From positions 1-6,288 of the forward strand of contig JAEXUU010000847.1 in assembly GCA_023452965.1 (NCBI GenBank): DNA of 6,288 nt, written 5' to 3'. Source of the stretch: Pseudomonadota bacterium. Lineage in GTDB: Bacteria > Pseudomonadota > Alphaproteobacteria > Rhizobiales > Beijerinckiaceae. The first letter of the stretch is position 1; each line of letters starts with the position of its first letter. The notes below the pieces were generated by a model. It saw nothing but the letters and a program-made list of their open reading frames with translations, did no database searches and was not told the DNA's origin. A program made the position numbers and the translations under genes. Positions 5,394 through 6,288 of the stretch are shown here, in pieces.

Positions 5394-5972
5394 TCAACGA
5401 ATGCGGAGCAGCTTGCGATAGTCGCCATTCATCATGGCGATGCCGTCGCGGACCAGGCGCACGACGAATGACCGCGAGGCCGACATTTTCCAGTCGCTCG
5501 CGGAAAGACGGGCAGCGTCATCGCGTCCCAGCGCTGTCGCGATTTCGCGGTAGGTTGCGCCGTTCTGACGGAGGTCTATCGCGCGGAGCATCAGGTCGAG
5601 CCGTGCGAGCCGATAGGCCGTCAGCGGCCAGCCGCGCGGCAGCGGCCCGGCTGTCCGGCCGAGCAGACGCCGGTGAAAGCGCAGCAGGCTCGCGATCCGG
5701 GTGATGAAGTCCTTGTCGAGCGGAATGATCGCGGCGAGCGGCTTGCCCGGTGCAGGATCGCGCAGCCACAGCCGATGCTCGCCGGCCGCGTCGGCGACGA
5801 CGACATGGCGGCCGTCGATCCCGGCCAGGTCGGCGAGCAGCGCGCCCAGCGCGCGCGGAGGGACCGGGGCGGCGGTCTCAAATCCCTCCGGCGCGGCGTC
5901 GAGAATGACCGTGACGGCGGTCAGCTCCGGGCGCCAGATGACCGACTCTAAAAGCTCATCCGGCGCCGTGGC
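5394..5972 (-). CDS. DUF2285 domain, +1-frame second half of an FseA-like excision activator (no start codon of its own)
   Basis: This frame encodes 192 residues of DUF2285. From the frameshift point it reads ATAPDELLESVIWRPELTAV. GRHVVVADAAGEHRLWLRD (about 54-72) and AAIIPLDKDFITRIASLLRF (80-99) follow, then GPLPRGWPLTAYRLARLDLM. The end has NGATYREIATALG, an HTH-like helix pair, and VVRLVRDGIAMMNGDYRKLL. Upstream the frame is open to a TAG at 6107-6105, yet it has no ATG, GTG or TTG before a Met at 5591 deep inside the domain. It is therefore best explained as the continuation of the DUF6499 frame after a +1 shift, giving a 260-residue protein. In M. loti such a fusion (FseA) activates the RDF gene rdfS. 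The stop is TGA at 5396-5394. Confidence 0.85.
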   Translation of the reverse strand, partial: ATAPDELLESVIWRPELTAVTVILDAAPEGFETAAPVPPRALGALLADLAGIDGRHVVVADAAGEHRLWLRDPAPGKPLAAIIPLDKDFITRIASLLRFHRRLLGRTAGPLPRGWPLTAYRLARLDLMLRAIDLRQNGATYREIATALGRDDAARLSASDWKMSASRSFVVRLVRDGIAMMNGDYRKLLRIR

Positions 5973-6177
5973 GAAAGGACAACCCCCAGCGCCGCGCGAA
6001 CGCCGTCTCGGCGGCGTTCTTCGCGACGGCGCCGCTCGCGATGCGCTGCTGCATCTGCGTGTGTTCGGCGCGATAGGTGCGGTTTCGGCGTAGGAACTCA
6101 GCTGCTAAATCGGCGCGCCCGAGGGCGTCGGACAGTCCGCCGGCGCGCCGCTGGCGACGCCCAGGTGGCGTCGGCAT
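5956..6177 (-). CDS. DUF6499 domain protein, zero-frame first half of an FseA-like activator (msi172-like)
   Basis: A 73-residue zero-frame product. Its core, ADLAAEFLRRNRTYRAEH (about 22-39), is the DUF6499 signature, and FARRWGLSFRH (60-70) is the conserved end motif. ATG at 6177 has GGGGAGGA ending 4 nt upstream, so the start is firm. Ended at its TGA it is a short protein. If ribosomes slip +1 at Phe68 (UUU to UUC), it continues into DUF2285. The M. loti pair msi172/msi171 behaves this way, so that little full-length FseA is made. The gene reads towards the cassette and the transfer operon. A perfect hairpin precedes its ribosome site. Confidence 0.8.
   Translation of the reverse strand: MPTPPGRRQRRAGGLSDALGRADLAAEFLRRNRTYRAEHTQMQQRIASGAVAKNAAETAFARRWGLSFRHGAG
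5973..5976 (-). promoter_or_regulatory. Predicted +1 programmed ribosomal frameshift site (UUU-C)
   Basis: In the mRNA the codons UUG UCC UUU CGC encode the L-S-F-R of the WGLSFRH motif. If tRNA-Phe moves from UUU (5976-5974) to UUC (5975-5973), the next codons are GCC ACG GCG CCG GAU GAG, entering the DUF2285 frame directly. A G5 tract lies 6 nt before the UUU and could pair with 16S rRNA as a stimulator. The mechanism is established for M. loti msi172/msi171; it is inferred here. Confidence 0.7.
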
Positions 6178-6190
6178 TGCATCCTCCCCG

Positions 6191-6205
6191 CCGCGCTCTG
6201 CGCGG
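6191..6205. promoter_or_regulatory. Perfect 6-bp inverted repeat next to the DUF6499 ribosome-binding site
   Basis: CCGCGC-TCT-GCGCGG is an exact hairpin or dyad whose edge lies 1 nt from the GGGGAGGA Shine-Dalgarno (6189-6182) of the FseA-like gene. It could be an operator for a transfer regulator or an mRNA stem that modulates initiation. I see no clear promoter in the remaining 6206-6288 and no gene that I can support there. Confidence 0.4.
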
Positions 6206-6288
6206 ATTTCGGAGAACGCAACATCGTCGCCGCCTTACCTACAGGATAGAGCGAAGATCGCGCACAACCATGTCGCGCGGGCGGGACC

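Noticed and set aside
5394..5591. Stand-alone 65-aa gene starting at the ATG at 5591
   Set aside because: The start lies in the middle of the DUF2285 domain, and domain sequence continues upstream in the same frame to the frameshift site.
5982..5986. Simple one-base insertion in the G5 tract of the DUF6499/DUF2285 overlap (removing a G gives RWGCPF and restores one frame)
   Set aside because: Not excluded, but ranked second: the zero-frame end WGLSFRH fits the family motif, and UUU-C is exactly the published slip for this gene pair.
1..6288. tRNA or rRNA genes, CRISPR arrays, insertion sequences, integrase or att sites
   Set aside because: I found no cloverleaf, no regularly spaced repeats, no transposase or recombinase motif, and no paired direct repeats at the cassette edges.

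Overview
The window is a GC-rich piece of an alphaproteobacterial integrative and conjugative element (ICE) with a defence cassette inserted in it. The backbone gene set is a rlxS/DUF3363 relaxase, a lytic transglycosylase, DUF736, a TraF-type S26 peptidase, DUF2840, an excisionase-like HTH protein and a DUF6499/DUF2285 regulator. It is typical of elements in sphingomonads and rhizobia; I favour a sphingomonad, but that is inference and no marker gene fixes the taxon.

Layout. Bases 1-3413 (minus strand) are a compact transfer operon. Read in transcription order it is: an 88-aa excisionase-like HTH gene (TTG start), DUF2840, traF, DUF736, lytic transglycosylase, a 238-nt interval rich in inverted repeats, and the 5' part of rlxS, which leaves the window at base 1. 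The first three genes are joined by ATGA overlaps. Bases 3414-3628 are a divergent intergenic region. Bases 3629-5287 (plus strand) hold a three-gene cassette of visibly lower GC: a TIR-like protein, a caspase-like protease with an in-frame amber codon 20 codons before its apparent natural end, and a small RyR-domain-like protein. Bases 5394-6177 (minus strand) return to the backbone: a DUF6499 frame followed, in the +1 frame, by a DUF2285 frame that has no start codon of its own.

How it fits together. The TIR and caspase pair matches the recently described TIR-caspase anti-phage system (type IV Thoeris). There a TIR enzyme makes a cyclic ADP-ribose signal that switches on a caspase-like protease, which degrades cell proteins. 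The RyR-like third gene could be an additional sensor or regulator; I do not know it as a standard part of that system. The DUF6499/DUF2285 pair is laid out like Mesorhizobium loti msi172/msi171. Those two frames are fused by a +1 ribosomal frameshift (tRNA-Phe slipping from UUU to UUC) into the excision activator FseA, which activates the RDF gene rdfS. The same UUU-C is present here inside the WGLSF motif, and a shift there gives one 260-aa protein. The excisionase-like gene that heads the transfer operon is a candidate RdfS counterpart. The defence cassette therefore sits between the element's excision activator and its probable target.
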